From NCBI RefSeq assembly GCF_001905825.1, contig NZ_LIVV01000006.1, forward strand, positions 496,001 to 560,000: DNA of 64,000 nucleotides, in the 5' to 3' direction. Each line of letters begins with the position of its first letter. Position 1 is the stretch's first letter. The position numbers were made by a program, and so were the translations under genes. Of this stretch, positions 52,449-60,212 are shown piece after piece. The DNA comes from Streptomyces sp. CB02009. GTDB taxonomy: Bacteria; Actinomycetota; Actinomycetes; Streptomycetales; Streptomycetaceae. The notes below the pieces were generated by a model. It was not told the origin of the DNA. It worked only from the letters and a program-made list of their open reading frames with translations, and did not search any database.

Positions 52449-53909
52449 GGAAACGGTCTCGCGGGTCCCGGCGGACTCCGCGGGCTCGACCGGCTCCTGG
52501 GCCGGTGTGCGCGGCAGGACGGCGTACAGGACGCCCGCCACCACGATGGTCGCCGCCCAGCCGAGGCCGTTCTCGCCGATCCAGGAGGAGGCGAGCGGGC
52601 CGGAGAACCAGTCGACCCTGGTGAAGAGGAGCCCCGCGACGAGCGCGACCGCCCAGGCCGTCATCGCCTGCCAGGCGAAACCGCCCCGGTACCAGTACGC
52701 GCTGGTCCGGGTCGTGTCCATGAGCGCCACCGCGTCGTACGACCGCCGCCGCAGCATGTCCACGCCGAAGACGCCGATCCAGGCCGAGAACGCCACCGCG
52801 AGCAGGGTCAGGAAGGAGATGAACGAGCCGATGAAGCTGGTCGCCACCACCATGAGCAGGAAGCCGAAGACCAGGCTGATCAGCGCGTTGACGCTGACCG
52901 CCGCCGCGCGCGAGACCTTGATGCCCAGGGTCTGCGCGGTGAACCCGGCCGAGTACATCGACATCGAGTTGATCAGCAGCATCCCGAGCAGGGCGATCAC
53001 CAGGTAGGGCACCGAGATCCACATCGGCAGCAGCTCGCCGATGAAGGAGACCGGGTCCTGCGCCGAGGCCAGGTCCGGCGTCGACACCGCCATGACCGCG
53101 CCCATCAGGACCATCGGCAGCACGACGATCCCGGCGCCGCCGACGGTGGAGCCGACCATCGCCCTCGACGAGGCCGTACGGGGCAGGTAGCGGGTGAAGT
53201 CGGGGCCCGAGGGGACCCAGCTGATGCCGCCGGCCGCGATGGTGCCGATGCCCGCGACCATCATCGCCGTCGAACCGGCCGGCTTGTCGAAGACGGCGGA
53301 CCAGTCGGTGTTCGCCACCAGATAGACCAGGACGAGCACCGAGAAGGCGCCGAAGACGTAGGTGGACCACTTGCTGCACACCCGCAGGGCGTTGATCCCC
53401 AGCCCCGAGACGAGGAAGGTGCAGGTGACGAAGAGGAGCAGCGTCACGACGATGAGGAACGTGTTCGACTTCACGTCGAAGAGCAGGTCGAGCACGGTCA
53501 GCACCGCGTAGGCGCCGGTGACGGCGTTGATGGTCTCCCAGCCCCACCGGGCCACCCAGATCAGCGCACCGGGAAAGAGGTTCCCGCGCTGGCCGAACAC
53601 CGCGCGCGACAGCGCCATCCCGGGCGCGCCGCCCCGCTTGCCCGCGATCGATATCAGGCCGACGATCCCGTACGAGAGGACCGGCGCGGCGACCGCCACG
53701 GCCAGGACCTGCCAGAAGTTCAGGCCGTTGAAGACGATCAGGCCGGCGCCCATCGTGAGCAGCAGCACACTGATGTTGGCCGCGACCCAGGTCGGGAAGA
53801 GCTCGCGGACCCGGCCGGTCCGCTCGGCGTCGGGGACGGGTTCGAGACCGCGGGTCTCCATCGCGCCGTCGTGCGTCGCGCCTGCGGCTTCGGAGGCGTC
53901 GTGGGGCAT
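52443..53909 (-). CDS. NCS1-family purine/pyrimidine (cytosine-like) permease
   Basis: 488 aa with 12 predicted membrane helices. NCS1 motifs: ELFPTWVAANISVLLLTMGA, GKRGGAPGMALSRAVFGQRG, WVARWGWETINAVTGAY, and SWVPSGPDFTRYLP near the middle. Imports a nucleobase-like compound such as cytosine, allantoin or hydroxymethylpyrimidine; the sequence does not decide which. First gene of a two-gene unit with the LLM oxidoreductase. Confidence 0.9.
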   Translation of the reverse strand: MPHDASEAAGATHDGAMETRGLEPVPDAERTGRVRELFPTWVAANISVLLLTMGAGLIVFNGLNFWQVLAVAVAAPVLSYGIVGLISIAGKRGGAPGMALSRAVFGQRGNLFPGALIWVARWGWETINAVTGAYAVLTVLDLLFDVKSNTFLIVVTLLLFVTCTFLVSGLGINALRVCSKWSTYVFGAFSVLVLVYLVANTDWSAVFDKPAGSTAMMVAGIGTIAAGGISWVPSGPDFTRYLPRTASSRAMVGSTVGGAGIVVLPMVLMGAVMAVSTPDLASAQDPVSFIGELLPMWISVPYLVIALLGMLLINSMSMYSAGFTAQTLGIKVSRAAAVSVNALISLVFGFLLMVVATSFIGSFISFLTLLAVAFSAWIGVFGVDMLRRRSYDAVALMDTTRTSAYWYRGGFAWQAMTAWAVALVAGLLFTRVDWFSGPLASSWIGENGLGWAATIVVAGVLYAVLPRTPAQEPVEPAESAGTRETVSI

Positions 53910-54156
53910 GGGGGTACTCCGTACGAAGGTGTGGGGGTCCGAACATCGTACATACGCGCCCTATCGAGCAAAGGGTGCGTCCGTACGCAGAAGGGCCGCC
54001 CCACTCGGCGGGCCGCCCCGCCCTCAGGGCCGCCCCGCCCCCGAGGGGCCTCCCGCCGGTGTGCCGCCGAACGGCGGACCCGTCCGGCCCGGACGGGCAC
54101 GCCCCCGCCGCGAGAACGAGGGGGCGCGGGCGAGGTCGCGCCATACTGGTCGGGTT

Positions 54157-55380
54157 ATGGAACTCATCCTTGCTGTAGTCATCGCTCTGGTCGTCGCGGT
54201 CGCCGTGACGAGCGGGCTCGTGATCAGCGGTCGCAAGAAGAAGCAGCTGCCGCCGGCCGAGCCGCCGTCCACCACGCCGACCATCACCGCTCCGCCCGCC
54301 GAACCGCATGTCGGCGAGGAGGCGGAGACGCCGCGGGAGGAACCACGCCGCACGGTCGAGGAGGTCGAACTCCCCGCCGAGCAGGCCGTCGAGACGCCCG
54401 CCGCCGTCGAGGACCCCGTCGTCGCCGAGCCCGCGGCTCCCGAGATCGAGGTCCCGGAGCCCACCGCCGGCCGTCTCGTACGGCTCCGGGCCCGGCTCGC
54501 CCGCTCGCAGAACTCGCTCGGCAAGGGGCTGCTCACGCTCCTGTCCCGCGAGCACCTCGACGAGGACACCTGGGAGGAGATCGAGGAGACCCTTCTCACC
54601 GCCGATGTCGGCGTCGCTCCCACCCAGGAGCTCGTCGAGCGGCTGCGCGAGCGGGTCCGGGTGCTCGGCACCCGCACCCCCGAGGAGCTGCGCGCGCTCC
54701 TCCGCGAGGAGCTCGTCACCCTGCTCGGCCCCGACCTGGACCGCACGGTGCACACCGAGAGCCCCACGGACGTGCCCGGCGTGGTCATGGTCGTCGGCGT
54801 CAACGGCACCGGGAAGACCACGACCACCGGCAAGCTGGCCCGTGTCCTCGTCGCCGACGGCAAGTCCGTCGTCCTCGGCGCGGCCGACACCTTCCGTGCC
54901 GCCGCCGCCGACCAGCTCCAGACCTGGGGCGAGCGCGTCGGCGCCCGGACCGTCCGCGGCCCGGAGGGCGGCGACCCGGCGTCGATCGCCTTCGACGCGG
55001 TCAAGGAGGGCATCGCGGAGGGCGCCGACGTGGTCCTCATCGACACCGCCGGCCGCCTCCACACCAAGACCGGCCTCATGGACGAGCTCGGCAAGGTCAA
55101 GCGCGTCGTCGAGAAGCACGGCCCGCTCGACGAGGTCCTGCTCGTCCTCGACGCCACCACCGGGCAGAACGGCCTGATCCAGGCCCGTGTCTTCGCCGAG
55201 GTGGTCGACATCACCGGCATCGTGCTCACCAAGCTCGACGGCACCGCCAAGGGCGGCATCGTGGTGGCCGTCCAGCGCGAGCTGGGCGTCCCGGTCAAGC
55301 TGATCGGCCTGGGCGAGGGCCCGGACGACCTGGCGCCCTTCGAGCCGGGCGCCTTCGTTGACGCCCTGATCGGCGACTGA
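54157..55380 (+). CDS. ftsY: SRP receptor FtsY
   Basis: 407 aa. An N-terminal membrane anchor (residues 3-24), an acidic/proline-rich linker to about 105, an N domain four-helix bundle, then the G domain: P-loop GVNGTGKT at 214-221, DTFRAAAADQLQTW, DTAGRLHTKTGLMDEL, TKLDGTAKGG. Docks SRP-ribosome complexes at the membrane; its partner Ffh is at the right end of this window. Confidence 0.96.
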   Translation: MELILAVVIALVVAVAVTSGLVISGRKKKQLPPAEPPSTTPTITAPPAEPHVGEEAETPREEPRRTVEEVELPAEQAVETPAAVEDPVVAEPAAPEIEVPEPTAGRLVRLRARLARSQNSLGKGLLTLLSREHLDEDTWEEIEETLLTADVGVAPTQELVERLRERVRVLGTRTPEELRALLREELVTLLGPDLDRTVHTESPTDVPGVVMVVGVNGTGKTTTTGKLARVLVADGKSVVLGAADTFRAAAADQLQTWGERVGARTVRGPEGGDPASIAFDAVKEGIAEGADVVLIDTAGRLHTKTGLMDELGKVKRVVEKHGPLDEVLLVLDATTGQNGLIQARVFAEVVDITGIVLTKLDGTAKGGIVVAVQRELGVPVKLIGLGEGPDDLAPFEPGAFVDALIGD

Positions 55381-55390
55381 CGCCTCGTAC

Positions 55391-55438
55391 GGTACGCGGA
55401 AGGGCCCTCGCCGGGTGGCGAGGGCCCTTCCGCGTACC
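55391..55438. terminator. Terminator between ftsY and the PrimPol-like gene
   Basis: Perfect 22-bp inverted repeat (55391-55412 and 55417-55438) with a 4-nt GGGT loop, the longest perfect hairpin I found in the window. Convergent genes on both sides. Confidence 0.93.
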
Positions 55439-55465
55439 GGGGCTCGGAGGCGGGTGTGCCGGGGC

Positions 55466-56119
55466 TCAGAAGTGGGTGCGGTGGCAGATGTACGCCAGCG
55501 TGCCGAGCAGCAGCCGCGCCTGCGGCGGCGCGCCCGCCGTGTCCAGCGTCGGGGGCCGCAGCCAGCGCACCGGACCGAGCCCGCCCAGGTCCGACGGGGG
55601 AGCGGTGACATGGGCGCCGGGCCCCAGGCAGTGCAGATCCAGATCGGCGTCGTCCCAGCCCATCCGGTAGAGCAGCTGCGGGAGCTCCGCGGCCGCTCCG
55701 GGGGCCACGAAGAACCGCGCCCGGCCGGTCGGCGTCGCGCACACCGGGCCCAGCGGCAGCCCCATGCGCTCGAGCCGGACGAGCGCCCGGCGGCCCGCGG
55801 CCTCGGCGACCTCGATCACGTCGAAGGCCCGGCCCACCGGGAGCAGCAGCGCCGCTCCGGGGTACTCCGACCACGCCTTGGTCGCGACGTCGAGACCGGC
55901 GCCGGCCGGGACCGGTTCGGCGAAGGAGAGGGGATGCGCGCCCGGGGCCGTACAGGCCGGATCCCCGCAGGAGCACTGGCCGGAGACGGCCCGCGCTCCG
56001 GGCACCACGGCCCAGCCCCACAGTCCTGTGTACTCGGCCACCGCTGTGCACTCCGTGGTGCGAACGCGGCGGCGTGCGCCGGACCGCATCTCACGAATGC
56101 CGCCGATCGTGAAACCCAT
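55466..56119 (-). CDS. PrimPol N-terminal-domain-like protein
   Basis: 217 aa from ATG 56119, with GGAGGGG just upstream. Resembles the N-terminal part of bifunctional DNA primase/polymerase domains: AVAEYTGLWGWAVVPGAR, a Cys-rich segment CSCGDPACTAPGAHPLS, and FDVIEVAEAAGRRAL. It stops before a helicase or full catalytic set, so enzyme activity is doubtful. Divergent from nsdA. Confidence 0.7.
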   Translation of the reverse strand: MGFTIGGIREMRSGARRRVRTTECTAVAEYTGLWGWAVVPGARAVSGQCSCGDPACTAPGAHPLSFAEPVPAGAGLDVATKAWSEYPGAALLLPVGRAFDVIEVAEAAGRRALVRLERMGLPLGPVCATPTGRARFFVAPGAAAELPQLLYRMGWDDADLDLHCLGPGAHVTAPPSDLGGLGPVRWLRPPTLDTAGAPPQARLLLGTLAYICHRTHF

Positions 56120-56546
56120 GTCCCCTCCAACGGGTCGAGCGCGCCGGTGGTTACGACCCGGAGCAACGTCATCACCCTTCGTCACGTTCCGTCGCCGAGG
56201 GTGGCGCGCGGTCGTGTGCGGGGTGGTGCGGGCCGGTGCGCGCGCCTCTCCGCGCATCCGTCCGCCGACTCCGGTTCGTCGCATGTCAAGTGAATCGCGT
56301 TCCACGGGCGGCGAGTTCATTCGAAGGGGTGGCGAATGGTGGCGTTTCTTGAATCGCCCTCGTGGGCGGGTGATCGTAGGATTACTTTCGGTACTCGAAC
56401 CACTGGGGTCGCTTGCGCACGCGGGTATGCCGGAGGCAACCCGGTTTCCAGTTCGAAGGAGTGCGAACGCCGGACGGGTGCCGCGAGACGCGGCATTCTG
56501 GTAGGGGTTCGGATGACAGACAATCAGGTGGATGGGGGGCGTTCCT
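56120..56546. other. Intergenic region between divergent PrimPol-like gene and nsdA
   Basis: 427 bp without a supported gene. The section at about 56260-56420 is lower in GC and probably carries the nsdA promoter; TTGAAT at 56349-56354 and TAGGAT at 56377-56382 are 22 bp apart, too far for a standard pair. CGCCC/GGGCG around TCGT forms a tiny hairpin between them. Confidence 0.4.
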
Positions 56547-58022
56547 GTGGGCGGCAACGGCGCAGACGGTACGACTGCCGGCAAACGCCCGAACGAGCAG
56601 TTGGGCTCGTGGTTCGTGCGCAGCGGCTGGTCCAAGGGCGAACTCGCGCGCCAGGTGAACCGCCGGGCGCGCCAGATGGGCGCGCACCACATCTCCACCG
56701 ACACCTCGCGCGTGCGCCGCTGGCTCGACGGCGAGCAGCCGCGCGAGCCCATCCCGCGGATCCTCTCCGAGCTGTTCTCCGAGCGCTTCGGCTCCGTCGT
56801 CGCCATCGAGGACCTCGGCCTGCGCACCGCCCACCAGTCGCCCTCCGTCTCCGGCGTCGACCTGCCCTGGGCCGGACCGCAGACGGTCGCCCTGCTCGGC
56901 GAGTTCTCCCGCAGCGACCTCATGCTCGCCCGCCGCGGCTTCCTGGGCTCCTCCCTGTCGCTCGCCGCGGGACCCGCCCTCATCGAACCGATGCAGCGCT
57001 GGCTCGTCCCCACCCCCGCGGGCGACCTCGAGCGCCCCGACCCGCTCGCCGACGCCCGCCGCCCCAACCGGCTCTCCGAGATCGAACTCGACCTCCTCGA
57101 ATCCACCACCGCCATGTTCCGCAAGTGGGACGCCCAGTGCGGCGGGGGGCTGCGCCGCAAGGCCGTCGTCGGCCAGCTCCACGAGGTCACCGACCTCCTC
57201 CAGGAGCCCCAGCCGGCCGCCACCGCCAAGCGCCTCTTCACCTGCGCCGCCGAACTCGCCGAACTCGCCGGCTGGATGAGCTACGACGTGGGCCTCCAGC
57301 CCACCGCCCAGAAGTACTTCGTGCTCGCCCTGCACGCCGCGAAGGAAGCCGGCGACAAGCCCCTCGGCTCGTACATCCTGTCCTCGATGAGCCGCCAGAT
57401 GATCCACCTGGGCCGGCCCGACGACGCCCTCGAACTCATCCACCTCGCCCAGTACGGCAGTCGGGACTGCGCCACCGCCCGCACCCAGGCCATGCTGTAT
57501 GCGATGGAGGCCCGCGCCTACGCCAACATGGGGCAGCCCTCCAAGTGCAAGCGGGCCGTCCGGATGGCCGAGGACACCTTCGCCGACGTCGGCCTCGACG
57601 GCGAGCCCGAGCCCGACTGGATCGGCTTCTTCTCCGAGGCCGAACTCAACGGCGAGAACTCCCACTCCTACCGCGACCTCGCCTACGTCGCCGGACGCTC
57701 CCCGACGTACGCCTCGCTCGCCGAGCCCGTCATGGAGCGGGCCGTCGAACTCTTCGAGAAGGACCCCGACCACCAGCGGTCGTACGCGCTGAACCTCATC
57801 GGCATGGCCACCGTCCACCTCCTCAAGCGCGAGCCGGAGCAGTCCGTCGTCCTCGCCGAGAAGGCCCTCGGAGTCGCCCGCAGCATCCGCTCCGAGCGGG
57901 TCAACACCCGACTCCGCAAGACCGTCGACCACGCCGCCCGCAACTACAGCGACGTCGCCGAGGTCGTCCACCTCACCGACCGGCTCACCCAGCTGCTCCC
58001 CGAGGCCGCCGAAGCGGTCTGA
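56547..58022 (+). CDS. nsdA: Negative regulator of sporulation and antibiotic production NsdA
   Basis: 491 aa from GTG 56547, with a G-rich ribosome binding site about 7 nt upstream; ATG 56532 (5 residues longer) is the alternative. The N-terminus holds a helix-turn-helix-like part (GWSKGELARQVNRRARQMG, RVRRWLDGEQPREP), then TPR-like helices (LAELAGWMSYDVGLQPTAQK, SYILSSMSRQMIHLG). NsdA orthologues repress aerial growth and antibiotic genes in Streptomyces. The sequence and its position between ftsY and amtB support the call. Confidence 0.88.
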   Translation: MGGNGADGTTAGKRPNEQLGSWFVRSGWSKGELARQVNRRARQMGAHHISTDTSRVRRWLDGEQPREPIPRILSELFSERFGSVVAIEDLGLRTAHQSPSVSGVDLPWAGPQTVALLGEFSRSDLMLARRGFLGSSLSLAAGPALIEPMQRWLVPTPAGDLERPDPLADARRPNRLSEIELDLLESTTAMFRKWDAQCGGGLRRKAVVGQLHEVTDLLQEPQPAATAKRLFTCAAELAELAGWMSYDVGLQPTAQKYFVLALHAAKEAGDKPLGSYILSSMSRQMIHLGRPDDALELIHLAQYGSRDCATARTQAMLYAMEARAYANMGQPSKCKRAVRMAEDTFADVGLDGEPEPDWIGFFSEAELNGENSHSYRDLAYVAGRSPTYASLAEPVMERAVELFEKDPDHQRSYALNLIGMATVHLLKREPEQSVVLAEKALGVARSIRSERVNTRLRKTVDHAARNYSDVAEVVHLTDRLTQLLPEAAEAV

Positions 58023-58123
58023 CCCACCCGGCGCCCCGGCGCCACCCGTACCCCGGCCGCGCCGGACGTCCCGTACTGCCCGACTCGGCTCCCCCGCCGC
58101 AAGGTCACACGGACGCCAGGCGC

Positions 58124-58235
58124 GGCCGGTCCGCGTGTGCAGGGGGTCGCCGGTCGCGGCCGGTCCGCGTGTGCCGGGGGTCGCCCGGGTCGCGGGGCCG
58201 GTCCGCGTGCGCCGAGGGCTGCCGGTCGCGGTCGT
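58124..58235 (+). repeat. Three 34-38 bp tandem repeats between nsdA and amtB
   Basis: GGCCGGTCCGCGTG begins copies at 58124, 58158 and 58196; each continues into a (C/A)GGGGGTCGC(C)-like segment, with the third copy most degenerate. Non-coding. Confidence 0.75.
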
Positions 58236-58292
58236 TTCCGGGTGCGTCGCACGCCCCTCCCGGCCCGTTTCCCCCGTGCGGAGGATACGGAC

Positions 58293-58362
58293 GTTACCTC
58301 GCTGTGATGCGGCCGTTCACGGTCGCGTAACACGCCCCACCCCTTCGTCACCGCTCCGAAAC
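58293..58362 (+). promoter_or_regulatory. GlnR-box-like sites upstream of amtB
   Basis: Matches to gTnAC-n6-GAAAC: GTCAC-n6-GAAAC at 58347-58362 (perfect), TTCAC-n6-GTAAC at 58316-58331 (8 of 9 defined bases) and a weaker GTTAC-n6-GTGAT at 58293-58308. They lie 127-196 bp before the amtB start, where GlnR activates this operon in S. coelicolor. Confidence 0.7.
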
Positions 58363-58488
58363 ATCGAGCGGCATCGGCGGAAACCGCCCTGCGCGAATCT
58401 CTGGCCCATAACCGGCCACCCCTCACGGCCGCAGCCGCCCGCCGGCCCCGCCCCCGCACAGGCCGCATTCGACGACGAGGAGACGCCG

Positions 58489-59835
58489 ATGGCACCAGCC
58501 ATCACGACCCTGGCAGCAGACGCCCCCGAGCTGTCCGCCGCCAACACCGGGTTCATGCTCATCTGCTCCGCCCTGGTCATGCTGATGACCCCGGCACTCG
58601 CCTTCTTCTACGGAGGCATGGTCCGCGTCAAGTCCACCCTCAACATGCTGATGATGAGCTTCATCAGCCTCGGGATCGTCACGATCCTGTGGGTGCTCTT
58701 CGGCTTCAGCCTCGCCTTCGGCACCGACTCGGGCTCGATCATCGGCTGGTCCTCCGACTACGTCGGCCTCAGCGGCATCGGCGTCACCGAGCTCTGGGAC
58801 GGCTACACCATCCCGGTGTACGTCTTCGCCGTCTTCCAGCTGATGTTCGCCATCCTCACCCCGGCCCTGATCAGCGGCGCCCTCGCCGACCGCGTCAAGT
58901 TCACCGCCTGGGCCCTCTTCATCACCCTCTGGGTCACCGTCGTCTACTTCCCCGTCGCCCACTGGGTCTGGGGCGCCGGCGGCTGGCTCTTCGAGATGGG
59001 CGTCATCGACTTCGCCGGCGGTACGGCGGTCCACATCAACGCCGGTGCCGCGGCCCTCGGCGTGATCCTCGTCATCGGCAAGCGCGTCGGCTTCAAGAAG
59101 GACCCGATGCGCCCGCACAGCCTCCCCCTGGTGATGCTCGGCGCCGGCCTCCTCTGGTTCGGCTGGTTCGGCTTCAACGCCGGCTCCTGGCTCGGCAACG
59201 ACGACGGCGTCGGCGCGGTGATGTTCGTCAACACCCAGGTCGCCACCGCCGCCGCCATGCTCGCCTGGCTCGCGTACGAGAAGATCCGCCACGGCTCCTT
59301 CACCACCCTGGGCGCCGCCTCCGGCGCGGTCGCGGGCCTCGTCGCCATCACCCCGTCCGGCGGCGCCGTCAGCCCGCTCGGCGCGATCGCCATCGGCGCC
59401 ATCGCCGGTCTGCTCTGCGCCATGGCCGTCGGCCTCAAGTACCGCTTCGGCTACGACGACTCCCTCGACGTCATCGGCGTCCACCTCGTCGGCGGTGTCC
59501 TCGGCTCCCTCCTCGTCGGCCTCTTCGCCACCGGCGGCGTCCAGTCCGACGCCAAGGGCCTCTTCTACGGCGGCGGCCTCGACCAGCTCGGCAAGCAGGC
59601 CGTCGGCGTCGTCGCCGTCCTCGCCTACTCTCTGATCGCCTCCGCGATCCTCGCGCTCCTCATCGACAAGACGATGGGCATGCGGGTCAGCGAGGACGAC
59701 GAGGTCTCCGGCATCGACCAGGTCGAGCACGCCGAGACCGCGTACGACTTCAGCGGAGCCGGCGGCGGCGCGTCCTCGCGCTCCACCGCCGCCCCCGCCC
59801 CGGCCGTCACGGAGAACAAGAAGGTGGACGCATGA
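58489..59835 (+). CDS. amtB: Ammonium transporter AmtB
   Basis: 448 aa from ATG 58489, with GAGGAG 6 nt upstream. 11 predicted membrane helices, ALAFFYGGMVRVKSTLNMLM near the N-terminus, VYFPVAHWVWGAGGWL and DVIGVHLVGG holding the twin His of the pore. The C-terminal end is cytoplasmic and Ala/Ser rich. The TGA overlaps the glnK start in ATGA. Confidence 0.96.
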   Translation: MAPAITTLAADAPELSAANTGFMLICSALVMLMTPALAFFYGGMVRVKSTLNMLMMSFISLGIVTILWVLFGFSLAFGTDSGSIIGWSSDYVGLSGIGVTELWDGYTIPVYVFAVFQLMFAILTPALISGALADRVKFTAWALFITLWVTVVYFPVAHWVWGAGGWLFEMGVIDFAGGTAVHINAGAAALGVILVIGKRVGFKKDPMRPHSLPLVMLGAGLLWFGWFGFNAGSWLGNDDGVGAVMFVNTQVATAAAMLAWLAYEKIRHGSFTTLGAASGAVAGLVAITPSGGAVSPLGAIAIGAIAGLLCAMAVGLKYRFGYDDSLDVIGVHLVGGVLGSLLVGLFATGGVQSDAKGLFYGGGLDQLGKQAVGVVAVLAYSLIASAILALLIDKTMGMRVSEDDEVSGIDQVEHAETAYDFSGAGGGASSRSTAAPAPAVTENKKVDA

Positions 59836-60170
59836 AGCTCATCACCGCGGTCGTGAAGCCGCACCGGCTCGACGAGATCAAGGAGGCCCTCCAGGCGTTC
59901 GGCGTCCACGGCCTCACCGTCACCGAGGCCAGCGGCTACGGCCGCCAGCGCGGCCACACCGAGGTCTACCGGGGCGCCGAGTACACGGTCGACCTGGTCC
60001 CCAAGATCCGCATCGAGGTCCTCGTCGAGGACGAGGACGCCGAACAGCTCATCGACGTCGTCGTGAAGGCCGCCCGAACCGGCAAGATCGGAGACGGCAA
60101 GGTGTGGAGCGTGCCGGTCGAGACCGCCGTACGCGTCCGCACGGGCGAGCGCGGCCCGGACGCCCTGTAA
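59832..60170 (+). CDS. glnK: PII nitrogen-regulatory protein GlnK
   Basis: 112 aa, starting inside the amtB stop (ATGA). Begins MKLITAVVKPHRLDEIKEAL; the T-loop has the modifiable Tyr51 (GAEYTVDLVPK) and the B/C loops GRQRGHTEVY and GDGKVWSVPVE. In actinomycetes GlnD adenylylates Tyr51. Coupled to amtB, whose pore it gates. Also called glnB. Confidence 0.96.
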   Translation: MKLITAVVKPHRLDEIKEALQAFGVHGLTVTEASGYGRQRGHTEVYRGAEYTVDLVPKIRIEVLVEDEDAEQLIDVVVKAARTGKIGDGKVWSVPVETAVRVRTGERGPDAL

Positions 60171-60212
60171 GCAGCGGTCCGGACGCACCGTAAGCAACGA
60201 AGGAGCCGCCGG

